NCBI GenBank assembly: GCA_949752795.1 | Contig: OX457063.1 | Location: forward strand, 71,881,783-71,945,782 | Reading direction: 5' to 3' | DNA length: 64,000 nucleotides | From: Hyperoodon ampullatus | Taxonomy: Eukaryota; Chordata; Mammalia; Artiodactyla; Ziphiidae | In this document: piece by piece, positions 1 to 12,385 of the stretch | How the letters are laid out: the number at the start of each line of letters is the position of its first letter | How positions within the stretch are numbered: the first letter of the stretch is position 1 | Notes under the pieces: generated by a model | What the model saw: only the letters and a program-made list of their open reading frames with translations | Database searches by the model: none | What the model was told of the DNA's origin: nothing | Made by a program: the position numbers and the translations under genes

Positions 1-379
1 AGCCACTCCTTGTTAAAGGCTAGTGATCCATACTTGCTTAAGTATGGTACAGAAACTCTGTGTTAAAAGCATTAATGTACACAAACCTCTACATAGATAG
101 AAGGATCTATCTCCTTCTCCCATTCTGGACACTAGACCAATAACTAAAGTCAAGTTAACATAACTTAGCTGGAGAAATGCTGGAATTGTTAAAGGGGGAA
201 AAGGAAGTTGCATAAATTGCTGTAGAAACTAGTCACATAAACTAGAAAGGGACACAGGAGTACATGGGTTTGGATCCTGATGGTGTTATATATGTGTGGG
301 TGTGGGTTTGTGACATAAATTTGGATAAGGAAAAAGTTATTAATATGGAAGGTTTGTCTCATGATAAAAGATCGATTGA
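1..379. other. Unassigned AT-rich sequence
   Basis: No gene or repeat family is recognised here. A short TG-rich run lies near 286-312. The short open frame on the minus strand near the left edge has no family features. Confidence 0.4.
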
Positions 380-805
380 TCTGTTTTTTATTGAAATATA
401 GTTGTACAATAAATATTACATTAGTTTCAGGTGTGCTACATAGTGATTTGACATTTGTGTAAATTGTGAAATAATCACCACAATAAGTCTAGTAACCGTC
501 TGTCCCCATATAATGTTATTATGTTATTATTGCCAATATTCCTTATGCTGTATATTTCATCCCTATGGCACATTTATTTTATAACTGAAGGTTTGTGCCT
601 CCTAATTTCCTTTATTTGTTTTACCACGATCCCCATCTCATACTCCTATGGCAACCATCTGTTTGTTCTCTGTAATCTATGAGTCGTCTTTCATTTTGTT
701 TTGTTTTGTTTGTTTTGTCTTTAGATTTCACATATAAGTAATATCATACAGTATTTGTCTCTCTCTGTCTGACTTATTTCACATAGCATAATTACCTCTA
801 GATAT
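380..805 (-). mobile_element. Old LINE-1 3' end (L1M-type), antisense
   Basis: On the minus strand this reads as the 3' end of an old L1. The left edge corresponds to the A-rich L1 end, seen here as TTTTTTATTGAAATATAGTTG. The right part holds the L1 tail motif related to 'cacatataagtaatatcatacagt' and the adjoining 'gacttatttcacatagcataa'. Many substitutions and a TTTTG-repeat near 694-718 indicate age. It is truncated at its 5' side (right) and encodes nothing usable. Family assignment is from remembered consensus. Confidence 0.75.
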
Positions 806-2260
806 CAATAAAAGCTATAACACCCTGACAAGGATCACGGGAAATATTATTAACGAGTTGTTAAGATAGATTGTTCTTAGAAACTTGGAAAACACTATGA
901 CCCACACTATGGGATAAAGCAATTCCAAAATTGTCATGAAAAACATTGGAGAAAGAAACAAAAAGCTCAAATACGTGGCCAAGCTAGAAAATTAACCTTT
1001 TTCTATTAACAAAGCAGTAAAAAATTGCACTGTTGAGAGGGGCAGCAGAATTACTGAAAAGCTTGAGGGTGTCTTTCCTCTGGGGCCAGGACTGATGGCA
1101 AGAGATACTTTCACATGCTGATTTCTCTGACAACAATGGAGATAAAAGTAACTGGTGGCAAGTTCCAAGTGGCTGCGAGAAGTCTGACCCACCAAGAGCC
1201 ATATATATATATATATATATATATAAAACTATGTATAACAATATATATGTAGTTGTTTGACTATTGTATTCCTAGGATCAAAATAAGTGGGACATCAACA
1301 ATGGTATTGCTTAGTTTATAAAACCAAATAAATCAAGGATGAGTATTAAGATGCTTAGGGACATCTATCCCAATAAAATCATGTGTTCAGTATATGGAAC
1401 TGAGCTAGTTCTCAGATGTAGAAGGACTGAGTCTCTATGAGGAAGGATCCTGCAATATGACAGCAAATATTTACAGTAATGTTTCCCCTAGTCTTTCCCC
1501 AAAAGCAACTTAAGGCCATTTAGGTTCAGGTGATTATATAATGGGTAAAAGAGAACACCCAAACTTTTCAAGGACTGTTGCACCAAGGTCTGAGATGATA
1601 CTTCTGGTGCTTCAAGGACAATGGTGTTGCAAGGATAAAGGACAACTCTGCCTGGAAAAGTTTCAGCATTACACACTCTACTGGACTCTCATTGCTCTCC
1701 CCACCATGTTGCAAAGGGTATGAAATTCCTGAGCCCACGTGGGCCACGGGACCTGTTCCTCTCTCATCCCAAATAAGGAAAGGCATCTGCCCTGTCCCAC
1801 TCCCATGCTGTAGAAGGAAGGTATATGTGCCTCAACCCATCAGAAAATGAAATTTTCACCTCAGACCATTCATTTGTTCTCTGGCTATGAAAACTGACTA
1901 ATAGCACATGTTGAGGTCGGCTCTCACAGACTACTAGGAAGTCGACCTGCTGTTCCAGCGTGACAATTCCCTTTAATACATTCTATCTTCTTTACATTCT
2001 GCCTCATGTCTGGAAATTCTTTTCCAACCCGCATTCAGACCATGACAATACTGACACTAGACACTAAGTATCATCATATTCCCCATTAGACTGAGTACAT
2101 TTGGGGACCTTGGCTTAGTCTGGCTCACTGGGTGCTCATGTGGTACATGGATCCACATAATGGTCATTTTCCTGGTTGATAAATATATAAAAATTAGACA
2201 TACACAATAGCTAGAAAATACCCATATTGGTCCTTTTGCCTGTGGGTTTACAGCTACTGT
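806..2260. other. Unassigned sequence with a (TA)n at 1201-1225
   Basis: No exon or RNA gene is recognised. A pure TA run of about 25 bp lies at 1201-1225. The 1480-2060 part is somewhat richer in GC and has short open frames on both strands, for example minus 1488-1676 and 1568-1786. It may be an old retroviral or other repeat relic, but I cannot assign a family. Confidence 0.4.
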
Positions 2261-2262
2261 GG

Positions 2263-2611
2263 TGAGGAGAAGATCAAGGTGGTGGAGTAGGAGGATGTGA
2301 AGTTCACCTCTCCCCATGGACACACCAAAAATACATCTACATATGGAGCAACGCTCACTGAAAACAACCTGGAGAAAGACTCATACAATCAAGACTGTAA
2401 GGAAGATCCACACGGAGTCAGTAGGAGGGAAGAGAAGGGATCACTTTGGGACCTGTGCTCCTAGAAGGGACACAGAAAAGGAGGGAGATTATATGGACTT
2501 GGAGATCTTCCCTGGAGATTGAGCAGTTGGAACTACATACAGGGCGTCCCAGCCCTGGGATCTGAAACTGGGAAGGAGAGTCTCCTTTGCTGGTTGTAAA
2601 ATCAGTGGGAC
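2263..2611 (+). mobile_element. LINE-1 5' UTR fragment, left part (split by LTR)
   Basis: The block resembles a cetartiodactyl L1 5' end. It has an 'aagatcaaggtggtggagtagg' type start (about 2268) followed by 'gttcacctctccccatgg' and 'aaaatacatctacatatgg', matching the usual opening of these L1s. It stops at 2611, where a solo LTR is inserted, and resumes at 3144. No ORF1 is recognisable downstream, so this is a fragment. The plus-strand open frame at 2316-2522 is probably incidental. Confidence 0.65.
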
Positions 2612-3143
2612 TGTTACCGAGACCAAACTCACTCTGCTCACCACACGACAGTCCAATAAATCGGAGATGAGGTGTTGAGGCAAGGAAGATGACTTTATTC
2701 AGAAAGCCAGAAGACTGAGAAGATGGTGGGCTAGGGTCCCCAAAAACCGTCTTTTCAGAGTCTGGATGCCAGTTTCTTTTATAGAATCAGAGAAGGAGAG
2801 CCAGTGGGGAAGTAAAGTAAAAAGGCAGAATAGAGAGGTAGAGGTGGTGGGAAAGTAAAGGAAAAAGGGTCATCAGTCTTGCAAAATATCTCCTGGAATG
2901 ACCAGCCTAGGTGAGGGGATGTGTTAATTTCTTCTTTCTTGCAGCCATTTCCAGGTGGGCAGGGTCAGGTTGTCTCCCTGTGAACTGAACCGAGGCACTT
3001 TAGTTTAACATTCAGGCAGAGGGGAAGGGTTCCCTGAGGCAGGTCATTATGTATGATTATAATAAAAATAAGCAACGAAAAGCAAAGGTTAAAGTCAAAG
3101 AAACAGATCTAATAAGGAGCCGATTTAGCTCTTCCCTGTTACA
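2612..3143 (-). mobile_element. Solo ERV1/gammaretrovirus-type LTR
   Basis: A 532-bp element lies in minus orientation. Read on the minus strand it starts TGTAACAG and ends GGTAACA, so it has the retroviral TG...CA ends. A TATAAAA box (2777-2783 antisense) lies about 165 bp from the 3' end, and an AATAAA signal (2694-2699 antisense) follows it, giving the expected U3-R-U5 order. It is flanked by perfect 4-bp duplications, GGAC at 2608-2611 and GGAC at 3144-3147, as expected for ERV1-class integration. No internal viral genes are present, so it arose by LTR-LTR recombination or is a solo remnant. Family name not assigned. Confidence 0.85.
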
Positions 3144-3480
3144 GGACTAACAGCAGGGCTGTAAGAAACCTAGACTCTGCTTTTGAAGAGTTCACATCCA
3201 CATGCGTACTTTGGAAACAAGGCAGAGGAAGCAGATTGACACTGCCTGGGACTCTGACTGGTTTCCTGTGAGGGTCGCTGGTTTCCAGTTCCAACCCCTC
3301 ATGCTACAAGGCGCAGACCCACGCTAGGGTGAAGGCTGCCCTTGCTGAGAAGAGTGCGCAGTTGGGGATGGAGTAGGTTCAGAACCAACACAGCATACAA
3401 ACTGTGTGAGGGCAGTCCAATCAATATATTTATGAAGGTATAAAGCACTGTTTTAATTATTGAGTACTTATAGCATGTTG
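3144..3480 (+). mobile_element. LINE-1 5' UTR fragment, right part
   Basis: This is the continuation of the L1 5' region interrupted by the LTR. The flanks join at the GGAC duplication. It is moderately GC-rich and includes the stretch 'gtttccagttccaacccctc'. The right boundary is vague, somewhere around 3400-3480, and the sequence beyond does not continue into ORF1. Confidence 0.5.
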
Positions 3481-3719
3481 ACAATTTTGAGGAGAGGGTT
3501 GCTACTCTGCATTTTCTTTACAGTTTTACTGGTTATACTTGACTTGTTTCTGTTTTGTTTTTAATACAAACTTTAGTGTGAGTTTGATCAGTTCCAGAAA
3601 AATAGGGCTACAGGTGTTATTGTGGCATCAAATTATTTTACAAATTGAATGTATACAATTCATTATATATATTACATATATATATATATATAATATTACA
3701 TATATACAGAACTACAAAA
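3481..3719. other. Unassigned AT-rich sequence with TA-rich microsatellite
   Basis: No family is recognised. A degenerate TA/CA microsatellite lies at about 3663-3710. The plus-strand open frame running through here into the SINE is incidental. Confidence 0.4.
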
Positions 3720-3733
3720 AGAAATTGACAAAC

Positions 3734-3860
3734 CAGAATTCCCTTGCAGTCCAGTGGTTAGGACTCCACGCTTCCACGGCAGGGGATCGGGGTTCGATCC
3801 CTGGTCAGAGAAGTAAGATCCTGCAAGCCTAGAGGTACAGCCAAAAAACAAAAAAAGAGA
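3734..3860 (+). mobile_element. CHR-type tRNA-derived SINE
   Basis: The head reads 'ttcccttgcagtccagtgg', with a pol III A-box-like region (TGGTTAGGACTC) and a nearly perfect B box (GGTTCGATCCC, about 3791-3801). An A-rich tail with 'gccaaaaaac' follows. The target-site duplication is clear: AGAAATTGACAAAC at 3720-3733 and AGAAATTGCCAAAC at 3861-3874, with one mismatch in 14. This SINE class (CHR, tRNA-Glu related) is known from cetaceans, hippos and ruminants, and it is a main reason for the host call. The copy is short (about 127 bp), as in the CHR-2 type. Confidence 0.9.
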
Positions 3861-3874
3861 AGAAATTGCCAAAC

Positions 3875-5100
3875 TCACATGAATAGTAGAAGTCTTCTTA
3901 AAAATATATCTCTCAGTGATTGACAAATAATGTAAAGTAAAAATAAAAAACCCAAGTGTAAGCATATAGAAATTTCTATACACAATTAATACTTGACCAA
4001 AAGGACATGTATACACCATTCCACCCAATAACTATAAACATGCATTCCTTTCAGATTCATTTAGAATATTTAGACAAATAAGCTTATAGGTGTTTAAAAA
4101 GCCACAAAAATTAAAAAAAAAAATTTCTATATTATAGAACACATTGTCTGACTAAAATAAAATTAAGCAACATTCTTACAGCAGTTACACTCAAGGAAAA
4201 GATATGCACTAAGTACACAGAAAATAAAAAAATATCAAGTACATATAAAAAGAAGTCCTAAAATTAGTAAGGAAATAAAACTAACCAATACTAAAATGGG
4301 AAAAAGACACGAACAAACATTTCAAAGAAAAAGAAAAACATATGGTTTCCAAAATAGAAAATATGTTCAACTTTATTATCAATCATTAAAATGAAAACAA
4401 AACCACAGTGAGATATGATTTTACTCTCATAAATTTAAAGAAAAAAAGTTTGATATTAACAAGTATCGTGGCAATAAAAAACAATAAAGATTTCTACAAA
4501 TCTCTGGTAGTACAGTCACTTTTGAAAACAGCTACTAAAGACATACACATCGTATGACTGAATATTTAACTCATAGATGTATCACATAGAGGCGCTTACA
4601 CATGTGTGATAGGGGATGGATACAAGAATGCTCATAACAGCTTTGTTCATAACAGAAAAAATATATATTAACCAAAATTCCTTAACAGGGAAGGAATAAA
4701 TACTTACATATATATGCAACAGAACATTCATTTGATATACACAAATATATTTATTTTATAATATAGGTATATATACATAGTTTAAAACAAGGCAAAACCA
4801 AATAATATATTAATTAAATGTGTGTATGTGTGTTTTAAAACTACAGAGGAAACAAGGAAATGAATAACGCAAAATTCAGAACTGTGGTTACCTCATGGAA
4901 GAAGGGTGGGCAATGTGATCAGTTAATGCACACAGGTGGATTCAACTGTATTTGTAGTGCTCTAATTTGTAAGCTTAATAGTGATTATTTTGTTTTGTCT
5001 TATTATGTAACATATACATATATATAAACTATATATTATTTTGCATGTCTGATATCATTCAAATAAGAAAGTTGGTAAAATAAAACCAAAACAAGAACAC
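3875..5100 (+). mobile_element. Old LINE-1 ORF2 end and 3' UTR
   Basis: A decayed L1 lies in plus orientation. Near 4290-4440 it keeps typical L1 ORF2 3'-terminal phrases such as 'gggaaaaagacacgaacaaaca' and a form of 'cacagtgagatatgattttac'. Near 4610-4650 is the region that in L1 encodes the 'A-L-F-T-I-A' stretch. After about 4700 the sequence is a degenerate AT-rich 3' UTR. There is no continuous reading frame and many stops. Boundaries are approximate. Confidence 0.65.
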
Positions 5101-6690
5101 CCTTAAATTTTTATATCATTCCATTAATTTTGACATTCTTCTTTTATATAAAATTCTAACTATAAATACACAATTTTACATCTTGAAAATGTTAAAAAGC
5201 CACTTGGAAATACGTACTTGTTCCTTTGTTGAAAATAAAATGACTGCAAGATCAAATAAATTTGATTTTCAGCTATATTGGTATTAAACATTTCCCTTTC
5301 ATACCAATATGTAAAGTTGTTCTAAATCTGCTTTCATGACCATGCCATTTGAGCTAATTACTTTATAGTAAACGCAGCTCTTAAATAATTGCTAAACCTT
5401 GGGAAATGCTTTCAATAATTGACTTGGTTTTCATAAGCAAAACTTGTGTTATTAAATTTAAATTAAATGCACATTTGAGACACAACTTAAAGTGTTAACA
5501 TATCAGCATTTTAATAGCATAAGCGAAATAACTTATAGAATTAATACCAAAAATAATTCAAACATCGTATTCAGAATTCTTTACATATTTTCTTTCATCT
5601 GAAAAATTTGCATAAAATTTCTCTGTGTATTATGTCATCTGTAATGAATGTGTTTTCCTACTTTCTGACATAACATAATTTAAAAATATTGTTTCCTAAG
5701 GTACAAATTTCCAATATCTGTGACCTATAGAAAATGAGATAGAAAGGCTTATTTTATGGTGATATAAGTATAAATCAGTGAAGAAGTAACAAAATATTAC
5801 AGACAGATTGATATATCTAAATGTTAAATTATTCATAATTAGAATTCATTGGTAATTTTTCATAAACTTTTTATTCAAATTTTTATAAATTTTATACAGT
5901 TGGGATGAAGAATGCACAGTTCTAATCTCCTTTAAAAAATTCTCTATTGTTTTCCCTCTTGTTTGTGCATACATGTGAATTTTTAGCATTTATTTATTTT
6001 TTATCTGCTTCCAAAAATAATTTAAAAGATAGATGGTTGGATAGATAGAGATAATTCCTTAAGCATAATACTTTTCCCTTGGTCAATCTTTGTTCTTGTT
6101 AATGATGAAAATCTTTCTGAGGCTCATACTCAGAAAATGGATAAACTCTCTGGTGTATTTTCAAGAAAATGTGTATTTTACGAAGAAATGAGAAAGAAGT
6201 GGTTACACTACACGTCGCATATGCATAAATGCATAAACATGTAATTTAAATGTTCCTTTTCTTCCACTGGAATCCCCTTTCCCTGCTCAGATGACTCACC
6301 TGTCTTCTTATCTCCAGTATGCCTGTAAGAAACCCTTTCTACTCTTCTCAAAAATTATTCTAAAAGTTACAGTCAAATAAGTAGTTATGCGAAGAGAAAT
6401 TTCCTTAGAGTATTCAGCCAACACAAGAATCTATGGGAGATATTTTAAGGCTTAAAAAATAAGATTTTTCTCTAAATTATGAGATTTGTGTGTGTATGTA
6501 TAGACACACACACATATATATTTGTAGGCACATATAAATGTAAACATACTACATAGAACAATGGAAAAGTACTATAGGTTTCTGACTGTCAGAGAAGACA
6601 GTTGTTAAGATTTTGGTATTATTTAAGGAACTTGAGGTATAAAATCAAGACACTCAATTCATATCCCATCTTGACCACTAGTTAATAAAT
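5101..6690. other. Unassigned AT-rich sequence
   Basis: No gene or repeat family is recognised. A GATA-like short run lies at 6028-6050 and a mixed TG/CA/TA run at 6487-6525. Confidence 0.45.
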
Positions 6691-6699
6691 CTGTGTTAT

Positions 6700-7285
6700 C
6701 TATAACTGTGAGACTGAATCCGGCCTCTGTACCCTGACACTGAATTAAATCTCGGAGACAGAGTTTGGGGTGAAGCAGAAAAGAATAGGTTTGTTGTTTT
6801 GCCAGGCAAAGGGAGCCACAGTGGACTAATGTCTTCAAAACTGTGTGTCCCAAGTAGCGGGGCTTTGTGAGGAGTTTTATAGTCAAGGGGCAAGGTTTCT
6901 GATAAGGATCAGGGTGCTTGCAGGACCTGTATTCCTTTAATAGAGGGATCATCTGGCATCAGGTGGTGAAGGTCAAACTGTGAACTTCTCTGGAATAAAG
7001 AGTTCTTTATCAAGTAGTTAACATCTTCCATTTGTTGGGGATTTTAGTTCTGCAAAAGAGCTCAAAGATATTGTTATGTATACCCCTTGAGGGGGCACCA
7101 GGACCCTGCCCCAAAGCTGCACTATTGTTTCTTGACTGTTCCTCCCTTGTCTCTGCATCCCCTCCCTTCCCTGATGAGCAACTCTTTGAACCTGCCCTTT
7201 GGAACTCAGAGAAGGGGACACAGAAGAGTTTTTGTGCCCAGGAGCCCCACAGGGTCCTATTGGTTTCAACTGTTCTCCTTACACA
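6700..7285 (-). mobile_element. Probable ERV LTR, antisense
   Basis: This block of higher GC, on the minus strand, carries a TATAAAA box (6875-6881 antisense). About 170 bp of R/U5-like sequence follows, ending near 6706 in 'cagtctcaca'. The arrangement and lengths match the better-defined LTR at 2612-3143, although the sequences differ. The right end, near a 'ccttaca' at about 7282, is uncertain and no target duplication could be paired. The open frames on both strands (7018-7269 minus, 7032-7358 plus) show no gag, pol or env features. It could be another type of repeat. Confidence 0.45.
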
Positions 7286-10174
7286 TGGGAAATATACATC
7301 TCATATATTAAGTCAATCCAATAAATTGGGCTTTGCAATATATGGATGTGTGGAATAAATATGAGAAAGACAAAAATGAGTCTCCAGCTGGGATTCCTTC
7401 TCAATAGTGTAACAAAAAGGAATATGAATGATGTTTGACCTGCATGTGTGATTAAGCACCCTCAAATAGAACCAAGTTTCCTCCAGGTATGGAACAGGGC
7501 AAACTTAAGAGATGGTTTCTTATTTTGACTCCACCACTCTATGATACTTTTATGCCCTTCCTCATACACAATTATTTCTCATTTCTCCCTATGCTGAGTT
7601 ATAATTACATTGTTTCTCCCCCATGAGCTACAATCCATCTCTCTTCTCTCATCAAAATTTCCCTCTCCTGTTTCTGTAAGGCTGTAGCTTTCACTTTTTA
7701 AAATTTGAAAGAGGAGCCTCAGTTCAGAAGTGTACACTAGAAGCATTCTTTACTTCCTTTAACGAAGAGATGGCAATTCTGCCTAGATGGTTACATTCCA
7801 GGACAGTGTAAATATAACTATCATCCATTGATGAAGTGGCACATATATTAATGTGCTATATTATTAATGTAATGACAATATATTAATTTGCAGGGCTATT
7901 TCTATTTGCATAGTCAAATGTAATTTTAAATCTGCTTTGGAATCTTTCAACTTTCTGTTATCTCTGTTGTCTATGAATTCATTCAAATTAAAATAGTTGT
8001 GTCACAGAATCCTTGTTCCAAAAAAAGTGCTATTCTATAAATATTTGTGCATATTTTAGAGATTAGTTTATGATCATATGTTCACAATTTTTCCATAGAA
8101 AATATAAGCTTCAAATATATTGGATAAGTAAAGATAATCCAAAGAATAAAGAGGTTTGCCATAGCTTTCAAACTTTTGGTGGGGAGCTAATTAAGTGCCT
8201 CAGGATTATCAGGGTTTCCAAGTGAAATGGAAAATGGAAAGAGCAGACAAGGCTTTGCTCTTCTATTCTACTTTTTCTTTATCCAAAAACTTTTCTATCT
8301 GAATTGGGTTCTCATGGAAAATTTTATTTGAGGAAAGTTTTTCAACACTTTACAAATTTGAAAACACTGAGTTAATGGGTAAAAAAAAAAAACCCCAACA
8401 AAACAGCCTTACAAACCTTAAAGTTATGGTGCCTTGACCATCCTTTATGGTCTCAGCTGCATGCCTGGTGCCTACCACTACTCTTGGCTACAGGCAGAGG
8501 GCATTTGTGGACTGCTAGCTCAGCAGTAGGACTCTGCTCCCCACCTCTTAATCTGGTACAGACTATATTCTACAAATCCCATTTTGTTTTCATTGTTTTT
8601 AACATTTTCTCTTTTGTTTTTATTTAACACTCCCCCTTCAAACAGGATTGGACTCTGCAATCACATTCTTGCTGTGCAACTCTAGTCCTTGGCTATAACT
8701 GAACGCACCATGAGTAAACACCTAAATCAAATAGGGCCAATGAGAGGCTCTTGCTTGGATTAGAATTAAATCTGAAAGTGGGATTACATGACCCTGGTTG
8801 TGGGAAATGGAGGAATAAATTTACTAGCAATCGGTACCTCATTTTACGCCTGCATCCCTGTCAAAACTGAGGCTCTATAGTTGTGTGAGTTCAGCTTGGA
8901 ACAGCTCCAGGATGGTATTACCACTTTTCTCCAGAAGATGGCAGTAAAATATTTTATTTTTAAAAAGACACCAGGGTCTAACGCAAGTTGTACAGGATGG
9001 ATCTCTACTGCCAAGCAGAGTCTGGACGAATTTTTTTTTTTTAATGTTAATAGTTGTTTATTAAATGAATGGATGCACTGCATGTCAATTAAAAACAGGT
9101 GGAAATTTTTTATAGATGAAATAAAGTGAGTGATTCTAGATTTAATATTAAGATAAGACCGTGGTGGCCTAAATTTTTTAAATCCTTGTTTCAGTCCATT
9201 TTCCACTGCCTGTGAAAATCTGAAATCATTCTACATCTATACCTTGGCAAAATATTCTGAGAAGTGAGAAGCTGGCACATGTTGGCATGGATACCTAACA
9301 TCCATACCGTTTCCCTTTGACAAGTTATTAACAGAAGTGTTTCACTGAATCTGATGGGCTTTGCTTTACTGAAGAAGCATTTCCTGCCAAAATATTCCTT
9401 TTCTGTCACAGGGCCAGCTGCAGTGGTCCATTGGTGCTATTGCTTCAATCTCTCTTACCTCCTCTATTCAATTAGATGGAAATTTCACACACTGCACTTT
9501 AAAAAAGTTATTAAACATTTACTAAGTACTTATTGTGTTCTTTTCCTTCCCCATTTCCTCTAACACTGTCCTAATCCAATTCTCCTTGTTTTAGTCATCT
9601 CTCTCAAAGGATTCTGAGCTGGATTTTCTTTCTCTAGCTCTTCTACTTTCTATCCATTTAGTCAACTGCAAGTAAATTACGTTTTCTGGTGTATGGTCCT
9701 GTGACTGTGATTTGTCTCACCTGTTTATTTGGGGGCAGGGGTTGTGGGGGTAGAGGGTAGTTCTGGGCAATATCGTGACACCTAGTTTGTTGTAAATGTC
9801 CAAAGGTTTTCGCTTCTCTTTCTATATGGTCCTTTTTCCCTCTGTGTGTATGAGCATGTGTTTATGTATGTCTGTGTGTGAGTGTGTATGTGTGAATTCA
9901 GAACCATTCAAGAACTATGCTGCCACTGCCTCCATCCTCCCAGAAGCTTCTAGATGATATAGTGGGATGTTTTATATCTACTGACATTTCACACCCATCT
10001 ACTGATATTTCTCTATCAATATCTACTCTTCACTATCAGCTTACGCAATCAGAATATATGGAAATATGTATACAAATAGTAACGTTAGTTATGACTGATA
10101 GTAATTTATAATTGATAACTTTGTAGTGGATTTTTATCTTCTCTCTTTATGAATTAAGTTTTTTTAATAAATAC
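7286..10174. other. Unassigned sequence, low-complexity patches
   Basis: No exon, RNA gene or named repeat could be supported. There is an A-run at 8381-8392, a T-run at 9031-9042, and a degenerate TG-rich microsatellite at about 9842-9895. The short frames around 8844-9563 look incidental. Confidence 0.4.
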
Positions 10175-10177
10175 AGG

Positions 10178-10179
<2 letters not shown>

Positions 10180-10232
<53 letters not shown>
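10180..10232. repeat. (TA)n microsatellite
   Basis: An essentially uninterrupted alternating TA tract of about 53 bp. It is self-complementary and can extrude as a cruciform, and its length is likely to be polymorphic. Confidence 0.95.
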
Positions 10233-10237
<5 letters not shown>

Positions 10238-11305
10238 CTATGCCTACTCAGTCACACACCAAAAAAACAAAAAATAGAAAGGGAATAAAGAACTCAAGGC
10301 AAATTGAAAACTTTACAATAAAAACATGATACTATTACAAAATAAGTAAAAACATAGTGTCATTTTATTGTTATTAGAGATTAAAGATTCATTTGAATAT
10401 AAGACTTCGCACTTTCTCTTTTGAATGGCACACATTTAATGACAAAGATTATGTTTCAATTTTTTTTACAGGTCAAACAGTGTTGGTATTGCTGTAAATA
10501 ATGATCAAATTATCTTTATATTGTCTATGCTTTATTCATTTTTACTTATTATAAGCACAGGTGATTGAAGTTGGCCTATACTTTTAGGCAAATAATAAAT
10601 GCTATAACCTTAAAGCCTAAAGTAATTGCAAGTATGAAAATGGTCAAGAGGTGGAGGGAATGGAACATGCGTGAAGCAGAGAAGGGCTAAATCCTTGGCT
10701 AACAGAGTGGCTCACACACATAGACTAAAGATGCTGGGTTCAGAAATGCATGTTTAAGTATTTTACTCATTGAGAAAAAGTAACAAATAGGGAAACTAAA
10801 TGTCTGCATGAGCAAAAGGGAGGTGGTGGTATACATATGCTTAATTCTATGATCTTTTTAATGCGAAGCAATAAATACTGTCTACCTTAGGTACATCCAG
10901 AAGTAGAGTTAAAATCTAGTATTTAGAATTTGATGAAAATCTACAGAAGAATCTACTTCAACATATGCATGCTATTTTTATACTGAAAAAGGTGTTTATG
11001 GAAGATTATCAATTTTGACCTCTATGGCACTATATAAAAGAGTTTTATTATGAAGTATTTCATTTAAAATGTGCTTCCTTTTCCAGTCTGATTATAGTTC
11101 AAAGGTATTTTTTACTTCGGTTTTGTTAACTATTTAAGGCAGTCTACTGTAAATGTAAATGACTCATATGCTTTTATATCTTGTGAAAATAAATGACTTC
11201 ATAAATTACATCTCATAGAAAATTGGATGGTATCAAAATGTAAAAAGAATATGTAAAGTTTGAAAAATAACACAGATAACACTTTTTGATAAAAATGCAA
11301 TTTGA
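10233..11305. other. Unassigned AT-rich sequence
   Basis: No gene or repeat family is recognised. Confidence 0.4.
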
Positions 11306-11420
11306 TGATTCATAATATGATGATATTATCATATTCAATAATATAATAATTATCATATTCAATATTCAACTGAATTCAATTATCATATTCAATAATATGA
11401 TAATAATATTCAATTTGATG
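11306..11420. repeat. Cluster of inverted repeats built on ATTATCATATTCAATA
   Basis: The phrase 'ttatcatattcaata' recurs about three times and forms hairpins. The perfect one is 11379-11404: ATTATCATATT, a 4-nt loop CAAT, then AATATGATAAT. A second has 8-bp arms (AATATGAT at 11314-11321, ATCATATT at 11328-11335). It looks like local expansion of an AT-rich palindrome. Confidence 0.8.
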
Positions 11421-11705
11421 ATTTTTAATAACAGTTGAGCAAATTAGACAAATTTTTATCAATCTGTGTATTATTTTATAAATTCTCTTTATTATTCAAG
11501 AAGATATGCAAAATTATAGAAATCTGATGTATTTTTACATTTCTGTAACAATCACCTATCTTGCAAAGGGTTCATCAGGTTCACAGTAAGTACTTACTCC
11601 TTACAGTTAAACAACCTAAAGTTCAAATTGAAGAAAATAGTTATCCATTAGCCCATATTAATATAAATAAATGTTCTGATAAATAAATTAATGGGGGAGA
11701 ATAGG

Positions 11706-12385
11706 CAACTGTCCCATGAAGAATTCCAATTATTTATATAGATACTCTAGCCTCAAGAAGGTGGAGCTTTCCTCCTCACTCCTTAAGTGTGAGCTGTGCT
11801 TAAGGACTCCCTTCCCAAGGGTCCAGTATGGGAAGCTGAGGGGTTGGGGGAGAGCAACTCTAGAACCGAGAAACCTGACAAATACTTCCTCAGCAAGGTG
11901 ATAAGGTCAAAGTCGACAGTAGTAAGTCATGTTGATAGTATGTAGCCTGGATATTATGTGATTAAAAATAGACTTTACCTCTCTGATATTACTCACAATA
12001 CATAATCCCAGTCTACTCATGAGAAAAACATCAGACAAACCCCAGTTGAGAGCAATTCCACAAAACACTTCACCATTATGCCTGAAAACTATCAAGGTCA
12101 CCAAAAACAAGGGATGTCTGTTCAACTGGCATTGTCAGAATGAACCTAAGGAGGCACGATGACTCAACAGAATCCTGGAACAGAAAAAATGAAAACCAAG
12201 AAAATCTGAAAAAGTACAGACTTTAGTTAATAATGTTATGTCAATATTGGTTCATTAACTGTTAACAAGAGCACCACGCTAATGTAATAGGGGAAATTGG
12301 GCATGCAATATGTGGGAGCTCTGTACTTTCTTCACAATTTTTATGTAAATCTAAAACTGTTCTAAAATAAAAAGTTTATTTTTGA
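11706..12385 (+). mobile_element. LINE-1 (L1M-type) 3' UTR
   Basis: A recognisable old L1 3' UTR in plus orientation. It runs from 'gatactctagcctcaagaag' (11741) through 'atcccagtctactcatgag', 'aaaaacatcagacaaaccc' and 'tggttcattaactgttaac' to the end 'taaaataaaaagtttattt' (about 12362-12382). The consensus phrases appear in their proper order, so the element is nearly continuous over some 680 bp. The short frames at 11716-11901 plus and 11907-12125 minus are shadows within this non-coding element. Confidence 0.85.

Noticed and set aside
1488..1786. Overlapping minus-strand frames as a retroviral protein relic
   Set aside because: No gag, protease, polymerase or envelope motif could be identified.
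3696..4028. 110-codon minus-strand open frame
   Set aside because: It runs antisense through the CHR SINE and into L1 3' sequence. No protein family.
6700..7285. Precise LTR boundaries and target duplication for the second LTR
   Set aside because: Several TG and CA candidates were tried, but no 4- to 6-bp pair matched, so only approximate limits are given.
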